The notes beneath the pieces were generated by a model, which searched no databases, was not told where the DNA came from, and saw nothing but the letters and a program-made list of their open reading frames with translations. Made by a program: the position numbers and the translations under genes. DNA of 64,000 nucleotides, taken from assembly GCA_021234155.1 (NCBI GenBank), contig JAJEKV010000091.1, forward strand, positions 680,001-744,000, read 5' to 3'. The DNA comes from Isoetes taiwanensis. Its lineage: Eukaryota > Streptophyta > Lycopodiopsida > Isoetales > Isoetaceae. Positions 19,909 to 31,243 of the stretch are shown piece after piece. How positions within the stretch are numbered: position 1 is the stretch's first letter; each line of letters starts with the position of its first letter.

Positions 19909-21901
19909 TCACTTGCTTCTCCTGCCTTGATCATAGCGTCGGTTAACGAGAGAGCGCATAGCCTGAATCAAACCATGTCTTTGATAGTTCCTGCAACAAT
20001 GAATGTTAAAGTCAAGCAAAGATATATCAAACAAGACAAACAAAAGAAAGACTAAGCCATGGTCACACTCCAGGCTTACTCCATTTTCCTATTTGACTAA
20101 TCTAAAGTGCCAGCTAAAATGAGTGAGTGAACTCATCCTAGGGGGCACTTTAGATACATCAAACAGAACAAACAAAAAACGACTAAGCTGGGGTGATTTC
20201 ATGCTAGCAACTCGCGTCGAATAGGACAACGGACAGCAGATAACAATACATCAATAATACATCTCTTCGTGTATAGAAAAACAGTTTATAAACTTACTGC
20301 AGCTCCTCTACACGTGAGATCTTCTAGAAACCTGTCCATGTAGGCCATGACATAGAGCCCACAATTTGTAATGTCCTCAAGTTGAGGCACTTTAGGAGTC
20401 TGCACTTTCAAAATCATGTTGCTCTTGATATCAAGCTGTCTGCTACTGCTACCAGCAAAATGTTGATTCATCACCTATGAACGAAGCCTGCAAGCGGGAT
20501 TCATTAGACGTTTGTAGAACACAAAACCAAATGCATATTAGCAAAACTTACCCCTTCAGTGTCCCCTTAGGAACTTGCTATCCATTCTGTGAATTCAGAA
20601 TTTGTATGCTTGGCCTGCCATCTTTGCCAGGAAGATGAAATACAGCCAGCATATGGTGCTCCATGTGCAGAATCAGACAGAAAATCCACTTGCACTAACC
20701 ATGTATAATTCCATTCACTTCACCAAGTCCATTGCCTCATTGCTCATTAGACCTGTCTTCTTTGATTTGATAGCGGCGAACCTGGTGTAATTGTATTCAT
20801 GGAAGAAATGAATCTTCTCTTTCTATGCAGAAGGGAGTCTTATGTAAATATCTGCAAGATACAAAAAGCAAATCATTATTAAACCGCAATCCATTAATGA
20901 CACATGATGTAGACTTTACCTTGCGTAATGGTCCACGAGACGTGTGGTCATCCTGGAATTCTGTTTACATAGAGCTTCAATATCCACTACATTAAACAAC
21001 AATGCAGGTGCTGGGGGCGTGTTCTGATATGGTGTGAAAGGACTTAAAGTAAGCAGCTTGTTCAGAAAACTACAGTTTGAAGTGACAGCTGTTAGTATGT
21101 AATCACTCATAAGTAGGATGCTAACTAATGAAATCTGCTGCAGTCTTAACCGACCTCATTGCTGATGCAGGCTTGCAACTCCCTGCCTTTACTGGTTTTG
21201 TTGATTTGCTAGTTTCTGCCTTTGGCCGTCCTCTCCTGTGTGGTTGCAAAAGACATGTGACCAACTGATAAATATCAAGTACATCATAATATTCAACTCT
21301 TGCTTCTTATTTTTAGCTCTGGTGACAAGAGGCATTCTCTTCCTTTTCTTATCTGCCCTACTGGGTTCCTCATTTTGCCCGACTTCATCAACTACCTTGG
21401 CAGCCACATCCAATGCATTCTCTACTTCCATCGGACTCACATTCTCTTCTGAACATTATACACGAACATCATACTACAAATGTCATTGAAGGACCACTTA
21501 CATTCAAAGATTAAAACTAACCATCTCCTGTACCAGTGCTGGAAAAATGTCTCGGCAACTTCATTTGCAGCAGTTACTGTGTCTTTGGCATCCAATTCGT
21601 TTGCATCAATAGCTAATAAGCTATCTTCCTCTGCATCAATAGCTAATAAGCTATCCTCGATGCTTGCTGGTGTTGTATCCTCAGTTGGTTGTTGTATCCT
21701 CGATGCTTGCTGCTTCAACAACTCCAGCTCTGTGTCAAGATCTGGCAGGACTGGAGCATCAGTGCGTTTTCTTATAGGTGACCTGCAAGTTGCCTTTGTA
21801 TCATGTTCAAGTGCTTGTTCTGCTGATCCCATCTCCATGACAGTGAAATTCAGCCGAAATCCATCTTCAGCATTTAGATTCCCTACACCTACCACACACA
21901 C
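19909..21901 (-). pseudogene. Possible C48 (Ulp1-like) cysteine peptidase gene or transposon-borne remnant, multi-exon
   Basis: Several minus-strand coding pieces can be strung together. 21901-21437 is a low-complexity Glu/Asp/Ala segment with a duplicated EDSLLAIDA unit. 21440-21290 holds a basic KKRKRMPLVTRAKNKK stretch. Near 21230-21150 is an AT-hook-like RGRPKAETSK. 21110-20916 is of unknown type. 20474-20286 has PKVPQLEDITNCGLYVMAYM, which resembles the catalytic Gln/Cys region of Ulp1-type C48 peptidases. A last piece follows a possible acceptor at 19990. Such peptidases cut SUMO-like tags and are often carried by plant DNA transposons. The catalytic His/Asp region was not found and a consistent spliced frame could not be built, so this may be a decayed gene or a transposon fragment. 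Confidence 0.4.
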
Positions 21902-23736
21902 ATTTCATACCCATTAAAATCCTCTTTATGGAAATTACTAAAGCATAAACACAATAATACTTCAAATTCGTTACCTTTAAGTAAGGTATGAGGTTGCTCA
22001 GTGATGCTTCTCGTGTCAGCAAAATAGGAACCTGAAGATATTAACATCAGAAACTGTGAATGTAAGTCTAAGTGTACAAATATAATTGCAAATGGAAATG
22101 TAAATGTGAAACCAAATGTAAGTACTTATGTAATGTATGATTATGATGTAAATATAAATGCAAAGTCTGTATTCCGTGGTCTAAACTGCAAATATTTACA
22201 TTATCACATTCTTATGTTTTTTATATTAGAAAATACATGTGTAATTCCATGTAAATATTCAAATGATGTGTGCATAATATTTACATCTTCTGTCAAAATA
22301 ATCATCACACAAATAGTTACATCAGCTAAACCTTCAATTGCATCAAGTAAGTACGCAAGCCCAAAGATACATTGAGGGTAGAGATGGAAATCGAGAGATC
22401 AAAGGTACATCAAAAACATGATGTAAAACATCAAATGTGAAATACCTACAGTTACATGCTCATAGAACATAAAGTCTATAATTACAGCAATGATATATAA
22501 AAGCAAGAATGGCTACATCAGAATACAGAACTACATTAGAGAAGAAATATTGCAAAAGCAGGGATTTCTATATCAGAGTACAGGATCCCATTGAAGAAGA
22601 AATATGAGTCAAAATGATAAAAATATAAGTATTTCAAATCTAATATTACATCCGATGTTACGGGAATTTACTTCAACATCAATGAAGTAAAGAATTAAAG
22701 AAGTGAAAAAAATATTACATCTCCAAGATATTCAATGTATAAAATATTAACTAGTTAAATAGTATCTAAGTTAGGGATCCCGAAATTACGCCTTACATCT
22801 TCTGGTCAGATGCACTCCTTCACACATTGGAGACCAATGGTGAGCCTTGTAACTGAAACACATGATGCAATATGGGTGGCTGCACAGTGGTGTAACTACT
22901 GCAGATCTATCAAGACCTTCACCACAGTTTGTACAGCACTTTTCACATCAATCCTCTCCATCCCTAATTTCTAGTTGTTAAAAAACCCGTTTTTTATTTT
23001 TAAAGTACCTCTATAAAAATCTTCACGTTTTTTAAAGGATTTTTATGATTTGGTGTGGCCAAAAAACAAAATTGCACATTCTTTGCACTGCTTTATTGGA
23101 CATATTTGCTATCAAGATGTAGCATACCAACAAGTAAATCAGAAGCTTTGTTGTTATTAGAAACTATTGAGTTCAAGTACAAAGATATCATAGCTATTTT
23201 GCCATACAACTCTTAAGAAAGTTTAGAAAAACATTATTTTAGAGGTTAAGATATATAAGAATTCTATATACAAAGATAAATAAGTTCAAGAATAACATAT
23301 ATTTGGATAAAAAAAATCACATTCTAAAGATTTTTAAGGATTTTTAAAGATTTTTAAGGATTTTAAAGATTTTTAACGTATTTTATATAAAATACGTTTT
23401 TAAAGATTTTTTCCAAAAATTTTAAAAATCTTCAAAAAATCTTAAAAAACGTTTTTTAAACGTACGGATTTTGACGTACTTAACAACATTGAGTGGAGCT
23501 GGCTGTAGGCAAAGAACCCCTTAAGTCTATATAAACATAAGCAGGTCCCTCACATTCTTCTCATACCTGCTCTCTTGATAAAGCCCATATTTCAAGATTG
23601 ATGTCTGCAATCCGTTTCTGGATCTCTATCATGGGGTCTTCTAAGTTTGCCAACCACCCTATAATTTCAGCAATTTTAGGAAGCTATGATCTCCACAATA
23701 GATAGATCCAGATGCTTGGTGTCTTCCATAAGCTTC
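21902..23736. other. AT-rich non-coding region with oligo(A/T) repeats
   Basis: No gene is supported. The part at 23320-23460 is a degenerate array of AAAGATTTTTAAGGATTTTT-like units. Around 22800-22980 the minus strand shows GACATTGGTCTCC-type sequence and scattered Cys codons, but no open frame. Confidence 0.45.
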
Positions 23737-24475
23737 CTAGTGCTCTTTTCCTTCATTTCCAGGCTTGTCTTCAAACTTTCGACTTCCCGCCTGCAATTTA
23801 TAAAAATTTTGCTGCAGATTTTTCCTGTCATCCTCCAAAATTTGCAGCTTAGTGGTTAAATATTTATTTCCTTCTGCCCTCTTCTCCAGTATCCGCTCCA
23901 CAAGAGCATTTTTGTTCAATGGAATACCTTGCGGCCTTTGGGTGAGCCTCATGGAATTTGAGGATTTGACAATGTTCTCTTCTGTCAGGTTAGCTCCACT
24001 ATTGGATTCTTTGCCTCTTTTTGCCTTACTGTGCAGTGCAACATTCTCCGCCAGTTCGTCCTAGGCTACACTTACACCCGACCTGTCCAATGCAAATTCC
24101 CTTGCAAAGTATACTGGTATGTGGTGATTTGCCAAATCTTTTTTGCCATAGATCTCCTCATAGTTTGCAAAGAATTCATCTCTCCACGCTTCCTTTATTT
24201 TTTCTTCTCTGTAATCTCTCTGGGCTGGACCCTTTTTCCCCCATATTTTTTCCACTATGTCGTGCCAATCTGGATGGGCACTCAAGGCTCCTAAGATTTT
24301 TCAGGGTCGCCAGCTCTTCACTCATCTCATCAGTCAGAGATCTGATCACTAATGGTTTGACTATTGGAGATGAGGGATCCGGCGTCTTCTTCTTCATTGT
24401 TGCTTTCTGGGCCTTGGAGACCTTCTTGGATTTGTTGGGCGTGCTCGGGGTCTTCATTCTGCAGGATCGGTTCAA
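23737..24475 (-). pseudogene. Unknown coiled-coil and basic protein, frameshifted
   Basis: Three minus-strand pieces read as one protein split by a frameshift and a stop. 24475 to about 24295 is Lys/Ser/Pro-rich (MKTPSTPNKSKKVSKAQKAT, ending MSEELATLKN). About 24293-24061, in another frame, contains HPDWHDIVEKIWGKK and an acidic-basic helix ending at a stop after LDRSGVSVA. 23952-23737 has a long coiled-coil-like helix (ALVERILEKRAEGNKYLTTK and following). I do not recognise the family. It could be the remnant of a transposon gag-like protein or a host gene; the frame breaks argue that it is not functional. Confidence 0.4.
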
Positions 24476-24912
24476 GAAATCATCAAAAAAAAAAAATTCA
24501 AGAAAGTGAAAGAAAAGAACAGCAAAACAAATCTAGATCAGACTGATACCTTCAAGGTTACTGAAAATGCTTGGAGAAAGGATCAGCTCAGAAAAAGCCA
24601 ATCGTCTTGGTTGAGGATCGATTCAAAATTTGGGAAGAATTACCCCCAAAATTCTGGTTCTCTATTTTTAGTTGCCATACAATCCGGCATGATTACAAAA
24701 CGGGCGTGAATCATGGAAATGAGTTTACAGTTTACAGTTTGTAAAGGCAAAATAGGGGCCGACTTTTTAGCCACCCTTTCTTGCTTCTACCTTAAGGATG
24801 TACGATTTTTTTTTTGAGGGGGGGGTTCGCCGCCGAAGTTAACTACTTCATCTTATTGCCATAGCCAGACCCCAACTTTTTATCTCGGCGCCTATCTTCT
24901 CCTCCACAAGCC
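24476..24912. other. Spacer upstream of the third H3 module
   Basis: No ORF, LTR end or tRNA-iMet primer-binding site was seen, unlike the other two H3 modules. It contains a homopolymer junction (T tract then G tract) at about 24808-24827. Confidence 0.4.
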
Positions 24913-25985
24913 ATGGTTCGTACCATGCAGACTCATAGTTATGACACACTTGATGTCACACAGCTCTTTGCTGAGCTTGGAAGCGACCTTGTTGGTGATC
25001 CCGAGAAGGTCGAACTCCTTCTCGATCAATTGGTCTAATGCTTTATGGTGGGAGGCCGGATACCTTACCCCATCTTCCACTTGACGGAGAGGTTCTTACT
25101 CAAGCTCAATGTTGCCGATGAAGCGTATACTCTTATAGAGGAGCCAGACCAAGTCCTGACACTAAATACTATCCCCCTGAGTCGACGACCACTAGTGATG
25201 AGGGAGGCACAGCGGGTTATGGATCTGGCCTTAGGGACAGATGCCCAGGGAGCGGCCAATGGAGATCCAAGAGACAGGGGTGCCCAATATGTGTATTTAG
25301 GAAATGGAGAGGCTATTATCAAAGGATGCCCCCTTACTTTACTCTTGTCTATTATGATGAGGAGATTCAAAGTTTCTTATGGGATAATTTTCCTGATTAC
25401 ATCACTCACGAGCTATAACAGTCTATTGAGCTAGAAATGACGGCCATGTCTGGCAGATAGAGAGAGGCAGAGCAAGCAGCTAAAAATCAAGCCAAGCAGA
25501 ATGCCGACCAACTTGGGCCACCTACGATTAAACGAAGGCGAAAAAGTACTGCGCACAAGTTGGGAGGTAACTATAAGGAGCGCTTCCAAGCCGTGGACGG
25601 GATAAGCAAGACCACATCCTCTAGTCGATGCCAGGATTGGGTCAACGCGGCTGGACATCGTCCTAAGGCAATCAAGACCCTCCCCAGGCCGCCAGCTGTT
25701 GGAAACCTGGCATGGTACCCTTGAGGGAGATTCGAAAATACCAAAAGTCTACCGAGCTCTTGTTACCCAAGCTGCCATTCCAATGGTTGGTTTGGGAAAT
25801 TGCCCAGGAATTCAAAACCGACCTTAGGTTCCAGACCCATGCTATCCTCACCTTGTGGGAAGCCACAGAGGATTACCTAGTGGCTCTTTTTGGGTGATGC
25901 AAACGTTTGTGCTATTCATGCCAAGTGCATTATGATAATGCCAAAGGATTTACAGCTCGCCCGGAGAATTCGTGGGGACCATTGA
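24913..25985 (+). pseudogene. Histone H3-domain fusion (ORF A, copy 3), decayed
   Basis: It starts at Met 24913 with TQLFAELGSDLVGDPEKVEL and reaches a TAA stop near 25036. It continues in an adjacent frame with the family motif [19 protein letters not shown] and EEPDQ. The middle linker is frame-broken. The H3 core resumes near 25700: [37 protein letters not shown], a frameshift near 25895, then [20 protein letters not shown] and ARRIRGDH before the stop at 25985. KSTELL matches canonical H3 better than copy 1. The N-terminal domain plus H3 core is the same fusion as in the two LTR-linked copies, here on the opposite strand and without visible LTR. Confidence 0.88.
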
Positions 25986-26119
25986 TAGCATGGGCAGTAT
26001 ACCTTTGTTTTGTTTTGTACCAAGATCTTATTGTATATATATATCTATTTTTTGCTATAAATATTTTTCAGTCTTTCGCATATGATAAGCGTTCATGTAC
26101 ATTTTTTGTTTTGTTTTAT

Positions 26120-26160
26120 TGAATAAATAAAATAAAATAAAATAAAATAAATAATAAAAA
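26120..26160. repeat. (AAAAT)n microsatellite
   Basis: About six AAAAT/AATAA units lie between the H3 and ORF B remnants of copy 3. Confidence 0.7.
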
Positions 26161-26230
26161 TATAAAATCTTGTTTTCTTCTCGTCCAAGCGCTTTCTCTC
26201 CTTTTGCTCTTTTCGTTTCGCCTCATAGAT

Positions 26231-26989
26231 TTCTCTAAGTGCCAACAATGGTATTTGGACGGAGAACATTGGGATCCCCAGGTTCCCTTTGAGCTTGTCC
26301 ATCTCTATCTGCTGCTCCTGCATATAGATCTTATCAGCAACATGCAGACACATCCCAATTATGCCAGATTCTTCGAGTTCTATATCCAAGATATGGTTCC
26401 CGTTGCATTCAACACAGAGATCCCCCATAGCTATATCTTAGCCAAGAAATCTTGCTACAGATGATGGGGGACGACCGACATGTCTCCAACATCCTTCGAG
26501 GCATTATTCGTTGTGCTAAGCATCCTCCCACCATACACTGGGATGATCAGAACTATTTTAAGGTCTGCTTTGCCTTAGCCATCTCAATGGACCAGTATAT
26601 GAAGATGAGGACATACCCGTGGAGAAGGGAAAGATGTGGGTTCCCTCACCTTTAGAGGATGATGAGCAAATCATTCAGAACGACTTTGTGCAATGCAAAC
26701 AGTTGGCGAAAGAGATGCCAATACCTAGGTGCCAGGGGTCCAAGCTTACTGGTCTGGACACCATACCCATAGTCTATGTCAATGGGCAGAGTATCTTTTG
26801 CTCGAAGACATTATGTAAACATATCGTGCCAAGCACAAAAGGAAAATTGAGGTCCTCTACGAGCTTGTTGAGTATTGCATGGGTGACTTCCTTGACTGCT
26901 TTGCTGCTGAGTTCCCGCCACAGTATCAGCGGTTGTTAAGTTTCCAGCCGGAGGACATCGAGCGCGTGGATACCTTGTGCTTAGATTAG
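26231..26989 (+). pseudogene. ORF B of H3 module copy 3, decayed and truncated
   Basis: It begins KCQQWYLDGEHWDPQVPFEL and follows copy 1 through NMQTHPNYARFFEFYIQDMV, GDDRHVSNILRGI, FKVCFALAISMDQYM, the acidic EDDEQIIQNDFVQCKQL and GLDTIPIVYVNGQ. Frameshifts lie near 26455 and 26620. The last similarity (FQPEDIERVDTLCLD, against YRPEELEPVETLLSL in copy 1) ends at a TAG at 26989, about residue 258 of copy 1. The possible histone-fold C-terminus is therefore missing from this copy. Confidence 0.82.
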
Positions 26990-27483
26990 CTGCAAATATT
27001 TCCCAGCTGCAAAGTGCAAAACCTCAATACGCGGCTCAGATTCAGCATATATTATAAACAAGCCACGCAATTACATCAAATACAGCAATTTGTTCATAGT
27101 ACCAGCTCGTTTGTTCATTGTGACCTGATTCTACAAGAAGTTTGTTGGTTGTCTATGAACAAGACCACCTAATTATGAGATAAACATATTCAAGATGGAC
27201 AAAGTTGAGGGAGACAAAGAATACAGAATAGTTTGCAAAAATAACCTTATTGAAACTTGCCGTGTATTCTCAGCATCAACATGAACAACTAATCCCCTGC
27301 ACATCCAATGTTCTAACATAGAATATGCTTTCATAGCTTGCACGCGAGACTAAATTTCTTTTTTGGATAAGAACCTTGTCTCAGTGTGCCACTTATAATC
27401 CGCTTCCAAGGAAAAACATAATGGGCATGCTGTGCCAAGGAAACTAGGAATCAGTAAAGGAAATGCCTCCGTTAATGCCATGG
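26990..27483. other. 3' flank of the trihelix gene
   Basis: No gene was seen between the ORF B remnant and the trihelix stop codon. It probably includes the 3' UTR of the trihelix gene. Confidence 0.4.
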
Positions 27484-29111
27484 TTACAGCCGATCAATGA
27501 GACTTTTCATTGTCATATTTATTTGCTGGAATACAGAAACCATTGTTTCTGTCTGTTTCTCAATTAGCTGGTTTGCCCTATCATTTGATGCTATCACTGC
27601 AGCTGTATTTTCTTTCAAAACTTTCGTCCAGTGTTCAACCTGTAATGGCACATGCTCTGAGCTGTGAGGAACTGGAACTCTTGGATGCAGTTAAAAATAC
27701 TGTCATGGGCCTACCTCATTGAAAGAAGCATTAGATTGCCTTTTTCTTTTACCAGTTGAAGGAGGACCCACTGATTCCCTTGATGATGACGGAACAGAAT
27801 CTGCAGGCAAATATGTGAATACAAAACGAATTACAAAGACACGACTTGCATGATGATGAAAGCATACTGTAAGGAGGCAGATGTTGCTGATGTCCTTGGT
27901 CATCACCATCATGCTGTGACATATGATTTTCTGCTACATCAAGCCCACCAACCATTGGGCTAATCCCAGGTCTGCTTTTCCCGAATCTGCCAAGAAAGCT
28001 ATTGGATGGCGGAACACCTAATCATAAAACATTACCTGTAAGAAATTTTTTCCCTTTAACAGCATAGCCCTTGATGCCTTACCATACGAAGATAGATGAT
28101 GGTGCTGAGATCTTTGGTCATCAATATCATGGGGTGGACCATTTTCAGGGATATCTGAGTCAGCAACTACGAGATTTACCCCTTGCATCTCCTTCATAAA
28201 CCTGCCTAGGAATTTATTACGAGACAACATCAGCTCAGGAACAAAAACACAACCAAATGAATATGACCAAAGTAAAGCATAATGCATAAATTGATAAAAT
28301 GCACCCAATATATACAATATCTATAGAACAGTTCCATTGATTTGAACGCTCACCTAGAAGAGAGGGATGATGTTGACTTTCTTCATCGACATCATATGGT
28401 TGTGGATTCTCAGAAACATCTGAACCAGACACACAAATATTTATAAATCTGAAAAGGGAGCTACTAAACATACCAATCCCCAATCAGAGAAGCCAGACAT
28501 TAAATTTCTTTCTAGTTAGAAACATAAATTAGCTGATTCTTGTTCTCACCACAGCTTGATCCATGTTGATGATGATGTCCCTGTTCATCATCATGAGATG
28601 ATGGAAAATTTTCAGAAATATCTGAATCATCAATTACAGCATTCAGCCTTGGGCGGCTCTTCATAAACTTGTCTAGCTCATCAAAAACCTCCTTTTCAAA
28701 CATCGTTGGCAGCTTATAATGTTTCTTTCCTGGTGCTGACATTGCCCAATAACTGTCACGACCACCATTTCTGGTTTCCCAATCCTTAATTTTCTTGTAA
28801 ATACAAATTGTGTCTTGCCATCTCTTTCTGCATTGGGGAGAATTCCGATGGACTCCACGAAGTGCACACATTTCTGAAATCTGATTCCATTTTAAATCCT
28901 TATTAATCATTTGACCTCGTTTAGTCATCATGGCTACATCATCTTCATACTCCCTCTTGACGAGTACCAGAGTGACAGTCTCCTCTTTAGACCAACGCGA
29001 TGCACGGGAGGAACGATCAGCCCCCCCACTTTCCAATACACAAGAAAGTGACTGACTCACCATGAGTTGGTTATTCTTTTCATCCAACTCAGACACTTGT
29101 GATGCTTCCAT
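27484..29111 (-). CDS. Trihelix (Myb/SANT-like) transcription factor, six exons
   Basis: My splice model is 29111-28550, 28419-28354, 28154-28083, 27930-27868, 27800-27715, 27639-27484. It has GT-AG introns and totals 1005 nt in one frame (334 residues plus stop). Exon 1 has a trihelix domain: RASRWSKEETVTLVLV, LKWNQISEMC and CRKRWQDTICIYKKI give the three spaced tryptophans (about W40, W75, W99), followed by the fourth helix MFEKEVFDELDKF. Such proteins bind GT-type promoter elements in the nucleus. The central exons encode repeats of the type DxSEN..D.D..QHH. Exon 5 has a basic GKRKRQ stretch, a possible nuclear localisation signal. The last exon is a helix (VEHWTKVLKENTAAV to MKSLIDRL) likely used for dimerisation. 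Met 29111 is chosen over Met 29204 because the residues between look like 5' UTR. Confidence 0.82.
27868..28154 (-). repeat. Tandemly duplicated small exons in the trihelix gene
   Basis: Together with exon 2 (28354-28419) and the end of exon 1, these exons encode four versions of one unit: DISENFPSSHDDEQGHHHQH, DVSENPQPYDVDEESQHH, DIPENGPPHDIDDQRSQHHH and AENHMSQHDGDDQGHQQH. Exons 2, 3 and 4 are 66, 72 and 63 nt, all multiples of three and all starting in the same phase, so any can be skipped without a frameshift. Confidence 0.75.
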
Positions 29112-31146
29112 GTAGACAAGCTTGGAATAAAAAGGGGTATAGAGATCACATGACAAAGGCCTGCAACATTGCCAGAGAAAAATAGCTAAAAGCTGATAAT
29201 CCAATTCTCAAAACCACACTAGAGGTAATATAACTAACCTAGGAACATTTCATTGTAGCCATTCATTTGGCTTTACTTTACTCTAGAAAATATAGTGAAG
29301 TACCCATATATGCAGACTTTATGAAAATGGTTCGACTTTTCATAGTGAAGGTCCACGAGAGATATTATAAACATCTAGATACAATAGAGATAACTCGCAG
29401 ACTTTTTGATAGTAAAATGACAATCTGCAGGACCTTGTTTTATCCACAAGATTATCGACATACTTTCAGGACTGAAATTATATGCAGCCCTTGTTGCAGC
29501 CAGTTAGTGTCATTCTTATAGTACAATGTATGGCAGCACAAATAAGTGGTACATGCAAAAACCAAGTTCACACATATGCCAAACACGATGGCCCAGATAC
29601 ACACAGTAAACAACATAGCTGCTCATTGGAACTGTTATGTCTACTGGCTTTGCAATAAATATATTGTTCCGATTATACATCACAAGATGATTTCTCTTCG
29701 GGTTCCTTCATTTAAGGCCCTGTACATTACTGGAACCTCATAATCTGTTCTAAAACCCAGCACCATTTCTTCAGCTTAGATCCTCTCAATTCTCTTCACA
29801 AAGATTAACGGTGGCTTTTTGCAGAATCATTTCCTGTTAGTTGGGAATATTTCAGTTTTGACTGATTTTGACAATCAAAATGACAACTTAAGGAAAATGC
29901 ACTCTGGTTGTAAACAAAAAAGTTCCGAGTGTTTCTCATCTAAGGCCTATAGGAGCGGCTAACAAGATAATTCTGCTGTGTATAGGAAACAATATGGTGT
30001 TTCATACTTCCTTTCTCACTGCAAGGCAGTAGACTCATAGAAAGCATACTGTATCTGACTGACAGACCACCCTGCCTTAAGACCATCCAAGCTTCAAGTA
30101 ATCAGTTACCAATGATATACTGCACCTCCATAGTCCTCAGACTTGTTGTGTAATAGGAGAAATTTTTTACACTCGTAATTTCTTCTGCTCTGCTCCAACT
30201 TCTCTAACTAATCTTACTAATGCTGAGAGATAATATAGTTATCAAACTTCAAATACCATACAGAAGCAGATAATACTTGGTAGACCCCCTAAAACTTCCA
30301 CTACAATTATTCGATCAGTATAGATTATCCTAAAAATGACTTTTTCTGCACTCAGACCCTTAAGTCTAAAGTGAGGCATCTTACCCTTGTTCTAGATTTA
30401 TGCTGCATCCCATAAGCTGTTCTCGATGCTGTTATATAAATCTCCGCATTGATGTGTGCTAATTAAGCCTTCCCCAAATACAAAGGTAGCATCTGCTTGG
30501 CAACGAAGGAAGAGGCACGCAAGTGGTAAAAGTCTGAACAGATTGTAGGGCACCGGAGCAAGAAGCCTTGGGCGGGATAGATATGATTTTGGGTTTTTAG
30601 GGTAACTGTCGTTGGCCATAAGAGGTCGACGAATACCTGACAAAGACCGTAAAAAATACTTAGGAGGCATTCTGCTGCGTCCGCCAGTAGCATCGTGTCA
30701 CGTGGCACTGTTTGAAACAGAAAGTAAAAAAAAAAAATTGATCACGGACCAGAGCTTCTACGGCGTCTGCTGTGCTTCTACTGTTTGTTTACCTGCATTC
30801 TGTAGAGTTTACCATGCATTCTGGAGTGTTTACCTAACATTCTTAAGCTTTTTACTTGCATCAGAATGCCTCAAGTCTTTTCCACGTTACAAGAATGTAC
30901 ATTTAGGGGACCTTCTTGAGATGTCAATAGGGCTCCGCGCTCTGCGCGTTGCCCTGTTTCCATCTCAGGAATGTCCCGCTGCGTCCGCCAGTAGCGCCTT
31001 GCCATGTGGCACATTTTTTAATACTGAATGTTAATAAATTTTGGCTTTATGCGTTTACCTGACATTCAGACTTTTTACCGGACATTCAGGCTTTTTACCC
31101 GACATTCTGACGACGGGATTGAATCTAACTGTCTTCTAGGTTACAA
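29112..31146. other. Upstream region of the trihelix gene, no gene
   Basis: Probably 5' UTR and promoter near 29112-29260. Beyond that it is AT-rich without supported ORFs. Two similar blocks with GCTGCGTCCGCCAGTAGC followed by a CAYGTGGCAC motif occur at about 30677-30715 and 30970-31010 and look like small repeats. Confidence 0.4.
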
Positions 31147-31147
31147 C

Positions 31148-31243
31148 AAAGACCATTTACCTTGCATTCTGGCGTGTCATCAACGCCTCCGGCTTCGCGC
31201 ATCGGCATTGCTTCCATGCCAGAATGCAAGGTAAACGGTCTTT
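31148..31243. repeat. Long hairpin (26-bp inverted repeat, 44-nt loop)
   Basis: The left arm 31148-31173 contains CCTTGCATTCTGGC. The right arm 31218-31243 is its complement with one mismatch. The loop includes CGCGCATCGGCATTGC. It may be a MITE or the source of a small RNA; no target duplication was identified. Confidence 0.75.
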
